Source of the DNA: Opitutaceae bacterium
Lineage (GTDB): Bacteria; Verrucomicrobiota; Verrucomicrobiia; Opitutales; Opitutaceae
Length of the DNA stretch: 40,540 nucleotides
Direction: 5' to 3'
Assembly (NCBI GenBank): GCA_023269565.1
Contig: JAHFTD010000013.1
Coordinates: 1 to 40,540, forward strand
The notes below the pieces were generated by a model. The model did no database searches and was not told the origin of the DNA. It saw nothing but the letters and a program-made list of their open reading frames with translations. This document shows positions 24,786-33,688 of the stretch, piece by piece. Position 1 is the stretch's first letter. Each line of letters starts with the position of its first letter. Position numbers and translations under genes: made by a program.

Positions 24786-26303
24786 ATGACCACCGACCTG
24801 CTCCAAGCCGCCGCTGCTTCCAACCACTGGCTGGCCATCGCGCCCGAGCTGATCCTCGGTTGCGCGGCGCTGGTGCTGCTCGTGTTGGAGATGGCGCTAC
24901 CGCGCGAACAGCACGGCTGGATCCCGCGCTTCGCTGTGCTGGCGCAGACGGTGGTGCTCGCCGGCGTGCTGCTGAATTTCGAGACCCGTTGGCTCGGCGA
25001 AACGACCTTCGGCGGTTTGCTGCGCCACAGTCTGCCCGGGCAGATCGGTCGCGTGTTCTTCCTCCTGTCTTCGCTGCTCGTGTCGTTCCTCGCCTCGGTC
25101 TGCCTACCGCGCACACGGATGCCGCGCACCGAGTTTTACCACCTTATCCTCGTCGTCACCGCGGCTCTCATGCTGTTGGCGCAGAGCAACAGCTTCGTGA
25201 TGCTTTTCGTGGCGCTCGAGACCGTGACGGTCGGATTCTACATTCTCGTGAGCTACTTCCGCGACAACCCGCTCACGCTCGAGGCCGGGCTGAAATACCT
25301 CGTGCTCGGCGCGCTCAGCTCGGCGATCATGCTCTTCGGCATCGTGCTGCTCTATGGCGCGGTCGGGCGCGTCACGGGCGCGGACGGCGCGGTGCACACC
25401 GGCTTCGAGTTCGGCACGGTGGCGACCTTCCTGCAGAACAATCCGGGCAATTTCCTCGCCACCGCCGGAGCGCTGCTGGTGCTCAGCGGCGTGGCGTTCA
25501 AGATCGGCGCGTTCCCGTTCCAGATCTGGATCCCCGACGTCTACCAGGGCGCGCCGACGCCCGTGACGGCCTTTCTCGCCGTCGCCTCCAAGGCTGCGGG
25601 CTTCGCCGTGCTGCTCACACTCGTGCGCAATGTCTTCCCGCCGCTCGCCGGTGTGCTGGTGCCGGTGCTCTCGCTGCTGGCGGCGGCGACCATCCTCTTC
25701 GGCAACCTCGCCGCGCTGACGCAGCGCAACACCAAGCGCCTCATGGGTCTCTCCGGCGTCTCGCACGCCGGCTACCTGCTACTGGGCGTCGGGGCGTCGT
25801 TCACCGTGCCGTGGGCGGCGGGCGCGGTGTGGTTCTACCTCTTCACCTACCTGCTGGCGGCGATGGCGGTGTTCGGCGTCATGGCGTATTGCGCGGGCGC
25901 TGACGACACCGCACAGGACCTCGACGCCTACGAGCGCCTCGCCAAGGACCAGCCGCTGCTCGGCGCCGTGCTGGCGGTGGGAGTCGGCTCGCTGGCGGGC
26001 ATCCCGCCGCTGGCCGGATTTCTCGGCAAGCTGCTCATCTTCATTGCGGCATTCGAGGCGCACCTCTACGGACTCCTGGCTGTGGCCATCATCGGTGTGG
26101 TGGTTTCGATCTATTATTATTTCGGTTGGATCAAGACGGCGTTCTTCGTGGATTGGCACCCGCCCGGCACGACCGAACCCCCCGCGTTCTCGCGCTCTGC
26201 GCCCGGCTGGGTGGGAGCTGCCACGCTGGTGCTCCTCACGCTGGCGACCGTCCTGCTCGGCTTCTACCAAGCGCCGCTCGCCGGCTGGCTGGCGTTGAAG
26301 TGA
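24786..26303 (+). CDS. nuoN: NADH-quinone oxidoreductase subunit N
   Basis: The 505-residue antiporter-like subunit is the last gene of the nuo operon. It has LFVALETVTVGFYILVSYF with the TM5 glutamate, then GLKYLVLGALSSAIMLFG, and FQIWIPDVYQGAPTPVTAFLA followed by ASKAAGFAVLL with the TM7 lysine. The C-terminus ends in a helix region typical of NuoN. No T-tailed terminator on the plus strand was found downstream; the hairpin at 26358-26379 has its T-run only on the opposite strand. Confidence 0.95.
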   Translation: MTTDLLQAAAASNHWLAIAPELILGCAALVLLVLEMALPREQHGWIPRFAVLAQTVVLAGVLLNFETRWLGETTFGGLLRHSLPGQIGRVFFLLSSLLVSFLASVCLPRTRMPRTEFYHLILVVTAALMLLAQSNSFVMLFVALETVTVGFYILVSYFRDNPLTLEAGLKYLVLGALSSAIMLFGIVLLYGAVGRVTGADGAVHTGFEFGTVATFLQNNPGNFLATAGALLVLSGVAFKIGAFPFQIWIPDVYQGAPTPVTAFLAVASKAAGFAVLLTLVRNVFPPLAGVLVPVLSLLAAATILFGNLAALTQRNTKRLMGLSGVSHAGYLLLGVGASFTVPWAAGAVWFYLFTYLLAAMAVFGVMAYCAGADDTAQDLDAYERLAKDQPLLGAVLAVGVGSLAGIPPLAGFLGKLLIFIAAFEAHLYGLLAVAIIGVVVSIYYYFGWIKTAFFVDWHPPGTTEPPAFSRSAPGWVGAATLVLLTLATVLLGFYQAPLAGWLALK

Positions 26304-26350
26304 AGCAGGTGGGACTTCCCTCAGAGCCGCACTTGTCAACCGCGCGGGCA

Positions 26351-26379
26351 TAAAAAAATCCCCGGCCAGCGCCGGGGAT
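26351..26379 (-). terminator. Intrinsic terminator of the Tricorn protease gene
   Basis: On the minus strand ATCCCCGGC (26379-26371) pairs perfectly with GCCGGGGAT (26366-26358) around a 4-base loop, and a run of seven T follows (26358-26352). It lies 15 bases after the Tricorn stop codon. It is the clearest intrinsic terminator in the window. Confidence 0.9.
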
Positions 26380-26393
26380 CGTGACAGACAGGT

Positions 26394-29300
26394 TCAATTG
26401 CCCGGTTGTTTTTTGACCGGGTAGGGTGGGATGGGCGGAATGTCGACAGCCTTGGTCTTGAGCTCCTCGAGGATGACCTCGATGGCCTTGTCGAGCTGCT
26501 GGTCCTCGCCCTTGAATTCGTGGGCCGGATCGTTGTCGACGACGATGTCGGGGTCGACGCCGTGGCCCTCGATCATCCACTGCTTGCCGTCGGTGCTCAT
26601 GCCGTTGGCGAACTCGGGCCGGTTGAGCGTGCCGCCGTCGACGAAGGGCAGAGAGCCGCGGATGCCGACGATGCCGCCCCAGCTGCGTTTGCCGATGAGC
26701 TTGCCGAGGCCGAGCTTCTTGAAGCGGTAGGGAAAGATGTCGCCGTCCGAGGCGGAAAATTCGTTCAGCAGGAGAACCTTCGGTCCCAGCATGACACCGC
26801 CGGGGTTGGGGTTGGGCGGGCCGTTGCGGAGCACGGTGTAGAAAATGAGCTGGCGGGCAAGGCGCTCGGTGATCTGCGGCGAGACGTTGCCGCCGCCGTT
26901 GCCGCGGTCGTCGATGATGAGCGCCTTCTTGCCCAGCTGCGGGTAATAACGCTTCACGAATTCATTGAGTCCGCCGGGACCCATGTCGGGGATATGGATA
27001 TAGCCGACCTGCCCGCTGGTCTTCCTGTTCACATAGTCGATGTTCTTCTCGACCCAGTTGTTGTAGTAGAGCGAACTCTCGTCGGCGCTGGGCACAACGG
27101 TGACTTCGCGGGCACCTTCGTCGACGGGCTTGCTGTTGAGCTTGAGCGTGACCTGGCGCCCCACGGTGCCGATGAGCGCCTCGAAGATGTTAGCCATGCC
27201 GCTGACAGGCCGGCCGTTGACGGCGAGAATGTAATCACCCTCGCGGGCGTTGACGCCGATCTCAGTGAGCGGCGAACGCGTGCCGTCCTGCCAGTTCTCT
27301 CCACGAAGGATGCGGTCGATGCGGTAGGCCCGGCTGGCCGGGTCGCGCGACAGCTCGGCGCCGAGCAGGCCCATGGGGATGCGGGGCGCCTCGTTTGCGC
27401 GTTCGCCGCCGCCGACATAGGTGTGGCCAGTGCTCAACTCGGCGATCAGTTCGCCAATGAGATAAGTAAGGTCGTTGCGATGCGCGACGTGGGGCAGGAG
27501 TGCGGCGTATTTCGTCTGCACGGCCGGCCAGTCGACGCCGTGCATGTTGGGCGCGTAGAAATAATCGCGCATCTGTCGCCAGCTTTCGTGGTAGATCTGG
27601 TTCCACTCGGCGTGGTGGTCGAGGCGCATCTCGAGCGTGCCAAAGTTGAGCTTGTCCTTCGGGTCGATCTTGGCGGTGGGCAGGTCGACGATGGCGTAGT
27701 CGCGGTCGCGGGTGCGGCCGACGAGCATCTTCTTGTTGTCGGCGGTGAGCTGGAAAGTGTTGTAGGCGCCGAGCTCGGTTTCCTTCTGGTCCTTGAGGCT
27801 GTAGAGGAACAAGGTCGAGGAGGGCGGCTGGCCGACGGTGTTGCCGCCATAGGTGCGGCGGTAGTAGACCTTGTCGCCAACCATACTGACCTGCGGGTAA
27901 TTCGAGGCCTCGACGGGCAAGCCGATGAGCCGGTCCTTCAAGCCGTCGAGGTCCACTTTGACGACAATCGGTTTCTTTTTGCTGTCTTTCTTTTCAGGGG
28001 TGGCGGGGGCCGCGTCCTTCTTTTCTGGTTCCTTGGCCGGGGTCGGCGTGGCGACTGGCTCGCTGGCGTCGGCGACCTTGACGTCCGGCGCCTTGTCCGC
28101 GGGCTTCTCCTCTTTTTTCTCGTCGTCCTTGGCGATCTCGACCTCGTCACTCTTGGGCTTGAAGGGCGACTCGGTGCTCTTGGCGAGCGCGAGGAGGTAG
28201 ACTCTTTCCTGGTCGAGGTAGACGTGGTTGAACTCGAGATTGCCGTAGGTTGGCGTGAAGTTGCGGGCGGACGCGAAGAGAAGGAACTTGCCGTCGTCGC
28301 TGAACTCGACGGAGTGGGCCGAATACCACCCGTCGGTGGCGTCGTAAGCCTTCTGCTCGTCGAGCGAGTAGAGGCGGGCCTTGTTGTTGGTGAAGCGCTC
28401 GGGCGAAATGTAGGCGACCCACTTGCTGTCGGGCGACCAAGCGTAGTCGGTGATCTCGAAGGTCGCGCTCGTCTCAATGAGCGTCACGGTCTTAGAGTCG
28501 AGGTCGACGTAGCGGAGGCGCTGGGCCCGGTCGCCCCAGAGCAGTTTCTTGCTGTCGGGCGACCAGGCGGGGGCGTAGTAATATGAATCGGCGTCCTTGG
28601 TGACTTGCACGGCGGCGCCGCGGCCGTCCTGCGGGCTGATCCAGATTTCATTTTCGCCGGACTGGTCGGAAACATAGGCGACCCACTTGCCGTCGGGCGA
28701 CCAGACGGCGTTGCGCTCGTGCGCGCCGGAAGTGTTCGTGAGGTTGCGGACCGGACCGTTTTTTGCCGGCACGCTGAAGACTTCCCCGCGGGCGACGACA
28801 GCCGCGCGCTTGCCATCGGGTGACGGCTGGACGCTGGTGACCAACTTTGAAACGTTGACCAAACTTTCGCGGGCAACGGCGGCGTCCTCCTTGACCATCA
28901 CGGGCACTTGACGGGCCTTTTCGGTCTTCAGGTCGAAATGCCAGATGTTACCGGCCTGCTCGAACACGATGCCGCCCTTGCCGAGCGAGGGAAACTTGAT
29001 GTCGAATTCCTTGAAGGTCGTGTGCTGTGCCGTCTTCTTGGTCGCGAGGTCGTAGGAGTAAAGGTTGAAGCGTCCGTCGCGCTCGGAGACGTAATAGATT
29101 TTATTGTTCGGCGCCCACATTGGCATGATGTCCTGTGCCGGGTTGTTGGAGACGTTTTCGATCGCACCGGTCTTGAAATCGAAGATCCAGATTTCGTCGG
29201 CCATGCCGCCCTGATAGCGCTTCCAGGTGCGGAATTCCCGGAACACCCGATTGTAGGCCATCTTTGAGTCGTCGGGCGAAAACGACACGAAGCCGCCGCG

Positions 29301-29810
29301 CGGCACGGGCAGTTGCTTCGGCACGTCGGCGTCGAGTCCGACCGTGTAGAGCTGGCCGATGAAGTCGTTGAACGTCCGCATGCGCGAACGGAACGCGATC
29401 TCGTTGCTCGTGTTCTTCCACGACATGACGAGATTGTTCGGACCCATGCGGTCGGAAACGTCGTCGCGGTTGAGGGTCGCGGTGTAGGTGAGGCGCTTCG
29501 GCGCGCCGCCATCGGCCGGCATGACGTAGACCTCGGTGTTCCCGTCATACTGGGCGGTGAAGGCCAGTTGCGAGCCGTCCGCGGAGAAGCGCGGGAACGT
29601 CACGTAGCCCGGCGCGCTGGTGAGCCGGCGGGCAGTGCCACCGTCCATCCCGACCGCGTAGAGCTGGCCGGCGTAGCTGAAGACAATTTCAGAGCCGTTG
29701 GTGGCGGGGAAACGAAGCAGGCGCGTCGGGGACGCGTCTGAAGCACTCTGGGCGAGCAGGCCGCCGGCGGACAGTGCCAGCGCGAACAGGAGACGGGATG
29801 GTTTGGTCAT
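26394..29810 (-). CDS. Tricorn-type protease (S41-like), secreted
   Basis: The 1138-residue protein is a Tricorn protease homologue, a large peptidase that degrades oligopeptides. ATG 29810 gives a signal peptide (RLLFALALSAGGLLAQS), which places it outside the cytoplasm, unlike archaeal Tricorn. The N-terminal half is a beta-propeller with repeated WSPDGKWVAYVS-type blades. A Lys/Glu/Ala/Pro-rich linker (about residues 570-650) precedes the catalytic half, which holds a PDZ domain (REGDYILAVNGRPV). Catalytic residues align by spacing: His796 (STGHTYVGGG), Ser1021 (SASDGDIFPYRF) and Glu1081 (IEGHGVDPD). The residue before His is Gly, not the Ser of the archaeal enzyme. DDRGNGGGN supplies the oxyanion region. 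A terminator follows. Confidence 0.93.
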   Translation of the reverse strand: MTKPSRLLFALALSAGGLLAQSASDASPTRLLRFPATNGSEIVFSYAGQLYAVGMDGGTARRLTSAPGYVTFPRFSADGSQLAFTAQYDGNTEVYVMPADGGAPKRLTYTATLNRDDVSDRMGPNNLVMSWKNTSNEIAFRSRMRTFNDFIGQLYTVGLDADVPKQLPVPRGGFVSFSPDDSKMAYNRVFREFRTWKRYQGGMADEIWIFDFKTGAIENVSNNPAQDIMPMWAPNNKIYYVSERDGRFNLYSYDLATKKTAQHTTFKEFDIKFPSLGKGGIVFEQAGNIWHFDLKTEKARQVPVMVKEDAAVARESLVNVSKLVTSVQPSPDGKRAAVVARGEVFSVPAKNGPVRNLTNTSGAHERNAVWSPDGKWVAYVSDQSGENEIWISPQDGRGAAVQVTKDADSYYYAPAWSPDSKKLLWGDRAQRLRYVDLDSKTVTLIETSATFEITDYAWSPDSKWVAYISPERFTNNKARLYSLDEQKAYDATDGWYSAHSVEFSDDGKFLLFASARNFTPTYGNLEFNHVYLDQERVYLLALAKSTESPFKPKSDEVEIAKDDEKKEEKPADKAPDVKVADASEPVATPTPAKEPEKKDAAPATPEKKDSKKKPIVVKVDLDGLKDRLIGLPVEASNYPQVSMVGDKVYYRRTYGGNTVGQPPSSTLFLYSLKDQKETELGAYNTFQLTADNKKMLVGRTRDRDYAIVDLPTAKIDPKDKLNFGTLEMRLDHHAEWNQIYHESWRQMRDYFYAPNMHGVDWPAVQTKYAALLPHVAHRNDLTYLIGELIAELSTGHTYVGGGERANEAPRIPMGLLGAELSRDPASRAYRIDRILRGENWQDGTRSPLTEIGVNAREGDYILAVNGRPVSGMANIFEALIGTVGRQVTLKLNSKPVDEGAREVTVVPSADESSLYYNNWVEKNIDYVNRKTSGQVGYIHIPDMGPGGLNEFVKRYYPQLGKKALIIDDRGNGGGNVSPQITERLARQLIFYTVLRNGPPNPNPGGVMLGPKVLLLNEFSASDGDIFPYRFKKLGLGKLIGKRSWGGIVGIRGSLPFVDGGTLNRPEFANGMSTDGKQWMIEGHGVDPDIVVDNDPAHEFKGEDQQLDKAIEVILEELKTKAVDIPPIPPYPVKKQPGN

Positions 29811-29934
29811 AACAAAGAAGTGCGACACCAGAGCGGGTTTCCGTTTTCCGGGCAACCCAAATACCGTCGAATCGTCCACGGGACGGGTTCATTGCGGCTC
29901 GCGGGCGGCGGGCCGGGCAAACCGGCGGCACTTC

Positions 29935-31779
29935 TCAGATCGATTCGAGTAGCTTGTTCAGGCGCGTGATCATCCGCGAAGGATCCTCCAGCAGCCCTGC
30001 GGCGATGAGGGCGTTGTCGAGCAGTTGTCCGGCGACGAGCCCGGCCTTGTCGGGATCGGTTGTGCGAAGAGCCGCGAGCTTCCGGATGATGGCATGGCGC
30101 GGATTGATCTCGAGGTTCACCTTCACAGGCTCGGCGGCCTCGTCCGGTTTTTTCATGGCGCGCATCATGCGGCGCATCTGGGCGTTCATGAGTTTGTCGG
30201 CGTTGGTCGCGAGCGCGGGCGAGCCGACGAGGCGGTCGCTCGTCTTCACGTCGGCGACCTGGGCGCCGAGCGTGTCCTTGAGCCACGCGACCAGATCTTT
30301 GGCGGCGCTCTCGCTCAGGGAGTCGCCCTGCTGCGGGATGTCCTCAAGCTTCACATCGGCGTGGTCGGCGGCGCGGAACTTCTTGCCGTCAAATTCGCGG
30401 ATGTTGCTGAACACGTATTCGTCCACGGGCTCGTGGCAGAAGAGCACCTCGAGGTTGCGGGCCTTGAAGCCCTCGAGGTAGGGGCCCGACTCGATGGCCT
30501 CGCGGTTCGGGGCGACGAGATAATAAATCTCCTTCTGCCCGTCCTTCATGCGCGAGACATAGTCGGCGAGGCTGGTGGTCTTGCCGGCGTCGGTGAGCGA
30601 GGACTCAAAGCGGAGCAGTTTCACGAGCTGGTCCTTGTGCATGAAGTCCAGCGCCGCGCCTTCCTTGAGGAAAATGCCGAAGGCGGCGTAGAATTCCGTG
30701 TAGGCGTCGGGGCGTTGGGCGGCTTCCTCCTCCAGCATCTTCAGGAAACGCTTCGTGACGACCTTGCCGAGTTTGTCGAGCAGCGCCTTGTCCTGCATCG
30801 TCTCGCGCGAGATGTTCAGCGGCAGGTCCTCGCTGTCGACGACGCCCTTGAGGAAACGCAGCCACTCGGGCAGCAGATCCTTCGGCGCCGCGTCGATGAG
30901 CACCCGGCGGCAGTAGAGCGCGACGGAAGGTTCGAGCCGGGCGAAGCCGAGCCGCTCGGTGTTCTCCTGCGGGACAAAGAGCAGTGCGTTGATCGAGCGC
31001 GGGGCGTCGGCGGAGAAATGCAGGCGGTAGCGCGGGGTGTCGTGGACGTGCGCTTGGAATTTGTAGAACTCGGTGTATTCCTCGTCCTTGATCTCGGCCT
31101 TGCCGCGCAGCCAGAGTGCCTGGACGGTGGTGAGTTTGGTGCCGTTGAGCGTAATGGGGAAGCCGACGAACGCACTGTAGCGGGTGAGGATTTCCTTCAG
31201 GCGCCATTCCTTGGCGAACTCGGCGCAGTCGTCCTTCAGCGTAACGACGATCTTGCAGCCGCGGCGCTGACCCTCGCTCTCCTCGATCTCGTAGCTGCCG
31301 GAGCCGTCGCTGGTCCAGAGCTGGCCGGGTTCGGCGGTGCGCCACGAGTGCGTATAGACCTTCACGGACTTGGCGACCATGAAGGCCGAGTAGAAGCCGA
31401 CGCCGAACTGGCCAATCAGGCTGGTGTTCTTTGCCCCGCCCTCGCCCAGCGCCTTGAGAAAAGCCTTCGAGCCCGAGTGGGCGATGGTGCCGAGGTTCTC
31501 GACCAGCTCGGCGCGCGTCATACCGATGCCGAAGTCCTGGAAGGTGACGGTCTTCGCCGCCTCGTCCGTGGTGATGTTGATCTCCAGCGGCAGGTTGTCG
31601 TCGTGGACATCCTTCTCGGTCAGCTGGAGGTGGCGGAGCTTCTCGAGGGCGTCGGAGGCGTTGGACACCAGCTCGCGGGCAAAGATTTCCTTCTCCGTGT
31701 AGAGCGAGTGGATGACGATATCGAGCAGCTGCTTGATCTCGGCTTGGAATTCGAATTTCTGCGGTGCGGCGGTGGGCAT
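29935..31779 (-). CDS. htpG: Chaperone HtpG (Hsp90)
   Basis: The 614-residue cytoplasmic chaperone uses ATP to fold client proteins. Its N-terminal GHKL ATPase domain shows ELVSNASDALEKLRHLQ, DFGIGMTRAELVENLGTIAHSG and GQFGVGFYSAFMVA. The middle and C-terminal dimerisation domains are complete, ending in RLNKLLESI, with no eukaryotic MEEVD tail. Length fits bacterial HtpG. A strong inverted repeat around a possible -10 lies just upstream (31793-31828), which could give stress regulation. Upstream gene spacing (89 bases) suggests its own promoter. Confidence 0.96.
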   Translation of the reverse strand: MPTAAPQKFEFQAEIKQLLDIVIHSLYTEKEIFARELVSNASDALEKLRHLQLTEKDVHDDNLPLEINITTDEAAKTVTFQDFGIGMTRAELVENLGTIAHSGSKAFLKALGEGGAKNTSLIGQFGVGFYSAFMVAKSVKVYTHSWRTAEPGQLWTSDGSGSYEIEESEGQRRGCKIVVTLKDDCAEFAKEWRLKEILTRYSAFVGFPITLNGTKLTTVQALWLRGKAEIKDEEYTEFYKFQAHVHDTPRYRLHFSADAPRSINALLFVPQENTERLGFARLEPSVALYCRRVLIDAAPKDLLPEWLRFLKGVVDSEDLPLNISRETMQDKALLDKLGKVVTKRFLKMLEEEAAQRPDAYTEFYAAFGIFLKEGAALDFMHKDQLVKLLRFESSLTDAGKTTSLADYVSRMKDGQKEIYYLVAPNREAIESGPYLEGFKARNLEVLFCHEPVDEYVFSNIREFDGKKFRAADHADVKLEDIPQQGDSLSESAAKDLVAWLKDTLGAQVADVKTSDRLVGSPALATNADKLMNAQMRRMMRAMKKPDEAAEPVKVNLEINPRHAIIRKLAALRTTDPDKAGLVAGQLLDNALIAAGLLEDPSRMITRLNKLLESI

Positions 31780-31792
31780 GGAGGATGGAAAG

Positions 31793-31828
31793 GGACGGCC
31801 AACTTACGGGCCGTCCGTCAAAAATCAA
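31793..31828 (-). promoter_or_regulatory. Possible htpG promoter with inverted-repeat operator
   Basis: GGACGGCC (31793-31800) and GGCCGTCC (31809-31816) form a perfect 8-base inverted repeat with an 8-base spacer. On the minus strand a TTGATT (31828-31823) is followed after 16 bases by TAAGTT (31806-31801), which lies exactly in the spacer. This would place a repressor site over the -10, 14 bases from the htpG ATG. It is not the CIRCE sequence. A weak -10 makes this tentative. Confidence 0.4.
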
Positions 31829-31868
31829 GAGGAGCGGTGCACCCGGCGGGGGCGGCAGCGTGTGAGGG

Positions 31869-32024
31869 TCAGCGTTCGTCGACCTGGTCGTCGTGCACGG
31901 GCTCGATGTGGCCGAGGTCGTGGCCGGGCTCCTGCGTGGTAAGCACCTTCCAGACGCACCAGACCAGCAGGCCGGTGACGGAGCCGACCGAAAGGATGAG
32001 GGAGATCCAGCCGCCGGGGGTCAT
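31869..32024 (-). CDS. One-helix small subunit of the NSS transporter (MetS-like)
   Basis: A 51-residue protein, TPGGWISLILSVGSVTGLLVW plus an acidic/His tail, with a single transmembrane helix. It overlaps the stop of the NSS symporter gene by four bases (ATGA). In the known MetP-MetS pair of Corynebacterium, a short one-helix partner encoded beside the NSS transporter is needed for transport; position, size and topology here match that arrangement. The sequence itself is too short for a firm family call. Confidence 0.72.
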   Translation of the reverse strand: MTPGGWISLILSVGSVTGLLVWCVWKVLTTQEPGHDLGHIEPVHDDQVDER

Positions 32025-33625
32025 GGTTGTTTCTCCAGAGGGTTGGCTGTCCAGCGCTTGCCGGCCAGGTGCATCAGCAGGACAGAAAAGCCGACGCAGA
32101 GCAGGATGAAGATGAAGGCCAGCCGCGCCACATCGCTGTGGTGGCTCCCCACCAGATCGGTGATGCGGCCGGTCGGCGCGAAGTGCGGCCGGGCGAAGCT
32201 GAAGTTCCAGCCAAAGACGCTGTTGAGCACAAACATCAGCAGCACGATGCCGAGGAAGACCGGCGAGACCCATTGCATGATGAATTTGAAGACGCGCGGG
32301 ATGCGCATGGCGGCGCCCTCGTGCGCCTCCCGCCAGCCGCGCTCGATGCCCATGCCCTTGCTCCAGCCAAAGACGATGATCAGGATGAAGCCCTGCAGGT
32401 AGATCATCATCGTGCCGATCCAGAAATCGATCGTGTCGAGCGCCTTCAGGTCCTTGCTGAACCACCAGCAGATGAGCGTGCCGAAGGAGGAGATCAGGCC
32501 GAGGAGCGCGAGGGCGGGCTTGCGGGCCAGCCCCAGCCCTTCCTCGAGGAACGCGGCGCCCGGCTGCAGCATCGAGAGCGAGCTGGTGAACGCGGCGAGG
32601 AACAGCAGCGTGAAAAAACTGAAGGCGAAGAAGTTTCCGTAGGGCATCTGCGCGAAGACCGCCGGCAGCACGTTGAAGCCGAGGCCGAAGGTCCCCATGC
32701 CGACGATGCCCGCCGTGCCGAGAAACACAAACGCCGCCGGCACCGTGATCAGGCCGCCGAGGCCGACCTCGCAGAATTCGTTGGCGGCGGCGGCGGTCAG
32801 GCAGCTGAGCACGACGTCGTCCTTTTTCTTCAGGTAGCTTGCGTAGCAGCAGATGGCGCCGAAGCCGACCGTGAGCGTGAAGAAAATCTGCCCGGAGGCG
32901 GCGAGCCACAGCTCGGGGTTCTTCAGGCCGGCCCACACGTCCTGCGGATTCCACATGAAGCCGAGGCCGTTGAGGACATTCTGAGACGGCTTCAACGGGT
33001 CGGGTGTGCCGAGCGTGAGGACGCGGCCAAGAATGATGAGCGCGATGACGATGAGCAGCGGCATACCCCACTTGCAGGCCAGCTCAATGCCCTTCGAGAC
33101 GCCGCGGTAGATGAAGTAGAAGTTGACCGCGTAGCAGATGACCAGCCAGAAGCCGACGCTCTCGAGCCCGAAGTGCACCGCGGTGCCGTCCTGCGCGATG
33201 CCGGTGTAGCTGGCGAAGATGGCGCCGAAGTGGGCGCCGGCGGATAGTTTACCCGTCACGGCGAGCCAGGCGTAACCGAGGCACCAGGCCTCGACGTAGA
33301 CGTAATACATGAAAACCATCACCGGAATCAGGAAGCCGAGCATCCCGAGATATTTCCCGGCGGGGGTTTGCATCACGACGTGGAAGATGCCCGGCGCCGA
33401 GTGGTAGCCGCGCACGCCGCCGCTGCGGCCCAGCGTCCACTCGGCCCAGCCGATGGGGATGCCGATGAGCAGCAGCGCCGTGAAGTAGGCGATCATGAAC
33501 GCGCCGCCGCCGTATTGCGCGGCGAGGCCGGGGAAGCGGAGGAAGTTGCCCAGGCCCACCGCGCTGCCGGCGACGGCGAGGATGACGCCCATGCGCGAGC
33601 TCCAGGCTTCCTTGGTTTGCGACAT
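32021..33625 (-). CDS. Neurotransmitter:sodium symporter (NSS/SNF) family transporter
   Basis: The 534-residue inner-membrane protein has about twelve helices. The family signature is the unwound first helix AVAGSAVGLGNFLRFPGLAAQYGG, which forms the sodium and substrate sites, followed by GIPIGWAEWTLGR. Bacterial NSS proteins import amino acids such as methionine, alanine, tryptophan or tyrosine with Na+; the substrate here cannot be told. The accompanying one-helix protein (31869-32024) favours the MetP-like group. It starts 63 bases after the livF stop on the same strand, so a link to the liv operon is possible but not shown. Confidence 0.93.
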   Translation of the reverse strand: MSQTKEAWSSRMGVILAVAGSAVGLGNFLRFPGLAAQYGGGAFMIAYFTALLLIGIPIGWAEWTLGRSGGVRGYHSAPGIFHVVMQTPAGKYLGMLGFLIPVMVFMYYVYVEAWCLGYAWLAVTGKLSAGAHFGAIFASYTGIAQDGTAVHFGLESVGFWLVICYAVNFYFIYRGVSKGIELACKWGMPLLIVIALIILGRVLTLGTPDPLKPSQNVLNGLGFMWNPQDVWAGLKNPELWLAASGQIFFTLTVGFGAICCYASYLKKKDDVVLSCLTAAAANEFCEVGLGGLITVPAAFVFLGTAGIVGMGTFGLGFNVLPAVFAQMPYGNFFAFSFFTLLFLAAFTSSLSMLQPGAAFLEEGLGLARKPALALLGLISSFGTLICWWFSKDLKALDTIDFWIGTMMIYLQGFILIIVFGWSKGMGIERGWREAHEGAAMRIPRVFKFIMQWVSPVFLGIVLLMFVLNSVFGWNFSFARPHFAPTGRITDLVGSHHSDVARLAFIFILLCVGFSVLLMHLAGKRWTANPLEKQP

Positions 33626-33688
33626 GGCGGGGAGCTTGCGGGGGCGGATGCGCCCGGCAATCGCGAAGTTAGCGTCCGGTGGCGCCGC

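Noticed and set aside
26406-28586. A 726-codon open frame opposite the Tricorn gene, and similar long antisense frames at 6378-8159, 21567-22862, 22881-24827 and 30025-32109
   Set aside because: They mirror real genes in GC-rich DNA, where third-position GC keeps the antisense frame open. Their translations are low-complexity (Asp/Glu/Gly/Val/Arg-rich) with no domains.
29873-29885. CGTCC-ACG-GGACG hairpin between htpG and Tricorn genes
   Set aside because: Only five base pairs and no T-run; not supportable as a terminator for htpG.
33638-33660. GGGCG-GATG-CGCCC hairpin between livF-side and NSS genes
   Set aside because: A five-base stem with no T-run is common by chance at this GC content.
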